Source of the DNA: Methanosarcinales archaeon
Lineage (GTDB): Archaea; Halobacteriota; Syntropharchaeia; Alkanophagales; Methanospirareceae
Reading direction: 5' to 3'
Assembly: GCA_003661125.1 (NCBI GenBank)
Contig: QMVO01000122.1
Span: 1-5,764, forward strand
DNA: 5,764 nucleotides
The notes under the pieces were generated by a model. That model was not told the origin of the DNA and searched no databases. It was given only the letters and a program-made list of their open reading frames with translations. Both the position numbers and the translations under genes were made by a program. Positions 4,977 to 5,764 of the stretch are shown piece by piece (the first letter of the stretch is position 1; the number at the start of each line of letters is the position of its first letter).

Positions 4977-5221
4977 ACCGTTTCCCCTATTTTAATTATC
5001 TTGCCACATCTTCTTATTTCTAAGGGGACTCGCAATTTCCGATAACGGCTCGCGGGTATACGAAGTTGCCCAATAGGGCAATTTGGGTGAGCAATAGCGA
5101 GCCACATATCCACCTGTTAAGTGACCCCGATAGGGGCAAGGTGCGAAGCACCGCAGAGTGCCCAAGACCAACTTTGACATTCTTTATCTTGATCTTGAAG
5201 TAAACAAGAAAGCAGGGAATT
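4977..5221. other. Gene-free region between the CPBP gene and the DUF6506-like gene
   Basis: No convincing coding frame is present. Open frames on both strands here give low-complexity or basic text with no family character. The left 60 bases contain the probable CPBP promoter/leader. The centre holds the inverted-repeat cluster annotated separately. The right 55 bases are AT-rich and form the 3' flank of the TGA-interrupted gene. Confidence 0.6.
5047..5163. ncRNA. Candidate structured RNA or palindromic element: nested hairpins
   Basis: This 117-base stretch is richer in G+C than its AT-rich flanks and packed with complementary arms. GGCTCGC (5047-5053) pairs with GCGAGCC (5097-5103). Inside it, TTGCCC (5066-5071) pairs with GGGCAA (5076-5081) around an AATA loop, extendable by three more pairs. 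Next, CCCC-GATA-GGGG (5125-5136) forms a second hairpin with a similar NATA loop. Finally GGTGC-GAA-GCACC (5140-5152) is enclosed by GGGCA (5134-5138) and TGCCC (5159-5163), which competes with the second hairpin. It lies about 60 bases past the end of the DUF6506-like gene and upstream of the CPBP gene. It could be a small RNA, a 3'-UTR element, a riboswitch-like leader or a mobile palindromic repeat. The sequence gives no strand preference and matches no family I recognise; it is not a tRNA. Confidence 0.45.
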
Positions 5222-5557
5222 TTATTCTCTCCCTTTTTCTGAAAACCAGCCTTCACTTCTCATCACTTCCATTGAAGTCCTGTTACTCGGACCATCTCCT
5301 CTGGCTACGAAAACTCCGACATTCTCACCAACCGCTTCTGATATCTCTGCAACATCTCTATGTGTAAATCATGGACAGAGAAGGATTGACTGAATGCCCT
5401 CCTCTTTGACAACCTTTTTGCATACTTCAATTGCTTGCTCCTGATCTTTGACCACTACTACAAAGAGCTTATAGTACTTGGGCGTTTCAATAACACATCT
5501 ATGCTTCTGTGCCTCTGCATCAGGAGCATGGGCGAGGAACAGTACTTTAAATGCCAT
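5222..5557 (-). pseudogene. DUF6506-like small protein gene interrupted by one in-frame TGA
   Basis: From ATG 5557, codons 1-62 give MAFKVLFLAHAPDAEAQKHR, then VIETPKYYKLFVVVVKD and GIQSILLCP. Codon 63 is TGA (5369-5371). The same frame then continues with 48 more protein-like residues, FTHRDVAEISEAVGENVGVF onward, to a TAA at 5222-5224. Across the TGA the text matches the DUF6506 style, A-P-x-A-x-x-x-x-H-R-x-V-I-E-T-P with a later C-G-G-F-x-H-x-x-V-A-x-I-x-x-A-V, so the TGA occupies a position where Gly (GGA) is expected. A single nonsense change, a sequencing error, or UGA recoding would all give this picture; nonsense is most likely. The start is supported by a very strong ribosome site, AGGAGGTGAT, at 5562-5571; the GTG inside that site at 5566 is not the start. 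Function of the family is unknown to me. Confidence 0.65.
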
Positions 5558-5561
5558 ACTT

Positions 5562-5571
5562 ATCACCTCCT
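5562..5571 (-). promoter_or_regulatory. Strong Shine-Dalgarno of the DUF6506-like gene
   Basis: AGGAGGTGAT on the minus strand complements the archaeal 16S rRNA tail over its whole length, with the GGAGG core 8 bases before ATG 5557. It decides the start at 5557 over the in-frame GTG at 5566, which lies inside the site itself. Confidence 0.8.
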
Positions 5572-5616
5572 ATTGCGATTTTTTATGAAAGGGCTTGGGT
5601 ATTTCACTTAACGTAT

Positions 5617-5638
5617 TGCGGATAAAAAAGTTGCCGCA
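5617..5638 (-). terminator. Weak hairpin with T6 run after the rightmost gene
   Basis: On the minus strand TGCGG (5634-5638) and CCGCA (5617-5621) can pair around a loop containing a T6 run (5624-5629). It follows the stop of the partial gene at 5661 by 23 bases and precedes the DUF6506-like gene. A T-rich archaeal terminator is plausible; the hairpin is small. Confidence 0.3.
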
Positions 5639-5660
5639 GAGTCGGGCGGTGGCATCATTT

Positions 5661-5762
5661 TTACACCTTTATTACCCCAATAACCCCCAGTATCGCTACG
5701 ATTAAACCTATTATCCCAATGAGTCCTAAGTATTTGAGTTCTTCTCTGAGATATTTAAAATA
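5661..5762 (-). CDS. C-terminal membrane tail of a gene extending beyond the window
   Basis: The minus-strand frame entering at the window edge is open for 33 codons to a TAA at 5661-5663. It begins YFKYLREELKYLGL, and residues 12-31 are an almost pure run of Ile, Leu, Val, Gly and Ala, ending in Lys-Val. A charged amphipathic stretch followed by one hydrophobic helix at the extreme C-terminus is the form of a C-terminal membrane anchor or the last helix of a membrane protein. The family cannot be told from this fragment. Confidence 0.55.
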   Translation of the reverse strand, partial: YFKYLREELKYLGLIGIIGLIVAILGVIGVIKV

Positions 5763-5764
5763 CG

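Noticed and set aside
5057..5067. TATACGAAGTT matches 11 bases of a loxP arm
   Set aside because: There is no second inverted arm or 8-base spacer, so the match is most likely chance within the hairpin element.
5035..5165. tRNA or CRISPR in the hairpin cluster
   Set aside because: There is no TpsiC-arm motif, no 7-bp acceptor stem with a cloverleaf, and no regularly spaced identical repeats.
5020..5256. Minus-strand ORFs across the hairpin region (5020-5256 and 4992-5180)
   Set aside because: They arise from the GC-richer repeats and contain no recognisable domain; the DUF6506-like frame ends at 5222 in a different frame.
5158..5367. Plus-strand 69-residue ORF
   Set aside because: It is antisense to the C-terminal half of the DUF6506-like gene and is His/Ser/Leu-rich without protein character.
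5151..5642. 9-mer CCGCAGAGT at 5151-5159 and again at 5634-5642
   Set aside because: Flanking bases differ and nothing else is shared, so it is too short to call a direct repeat or attachment pair.

Overview
The window looks archaeal. TATA-box-like AT tracts and purine-rich Shine-Dalgarno sites precede the starts, terminator-like tracts are T-rich, and the proteins read as archaeal. The most diagnostic locus is a metV-metF pair (minus strand, 171-1863). MetF-type methylene-tetrahydropterin reductase with an iron-sulfur MetV partner is known as the replacement for Mer in ANME-1 (Methanophagales) and relatives such as Syntrophoarchaeia. The host assignment is an inference from that pair and from general sequence style; no taxonomic marker gene is present.

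Layout. 3-104 (+): C-terminal tail of an unidentified, possibly transposase, gene. 171-1863 (-): metV then metF, one operon with a T-rich downstream tract. 1864-1969: divergent promoter region with a TATA box and a perfect 7-bp inverted repeat touching the metV ribosome site. 1970-2734 (+): a TrpC-like indole-3-glycerol-phosphate synthase with two altered active-site segments. 2735-3786 (-): remnant of a two-gene module, an AAA/ABC-type ATPase lacking its P-loop half and frameshifted at an A8 run, followed by a small protein with a D...ExK motif whose 3' part is lost exactly at the trpC stop. 3678-4268 (-): an isoprenylcysteine-methyltransferase-like membrane protein whose end is cut off at the ATPase junction. 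4329-4976 (-): a CPBP (Rce1-like CAAX protease family) membrane protein with a short C-terminus. 4977-5221: intergenic, holding a compact, GC-richer set of nested inverted repeats. 5222-5557 (-): a small DUF6506-like gene interrupted by one in-frame TGA. 5661-5762 (-): the C-terminal hydrophobic tail of a gene that runs off the window.

How the parts fit. metV-metF is one-carbon metabolism and probably the intact, expressed core of the window. The region from 2735 to 5560 looks like accessory DNA under decay: three truncations, one frameshift and one nonsense codon in about 2.8 kb. The CPBP and methyltransferase neighbours recall the last two steps of eukaryotic CAAX processing. The ATPase plus nuclease-like pair recalls defence or DNA-processing modules. 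Both readings are inferences. The most testable novelties are the structured element at 5047-5163 downstream of the TGA-interrupted gene, the ATPase/nuclease-like remnant, and the unusual TrpC with its tryptophan-ending mini-ORF.
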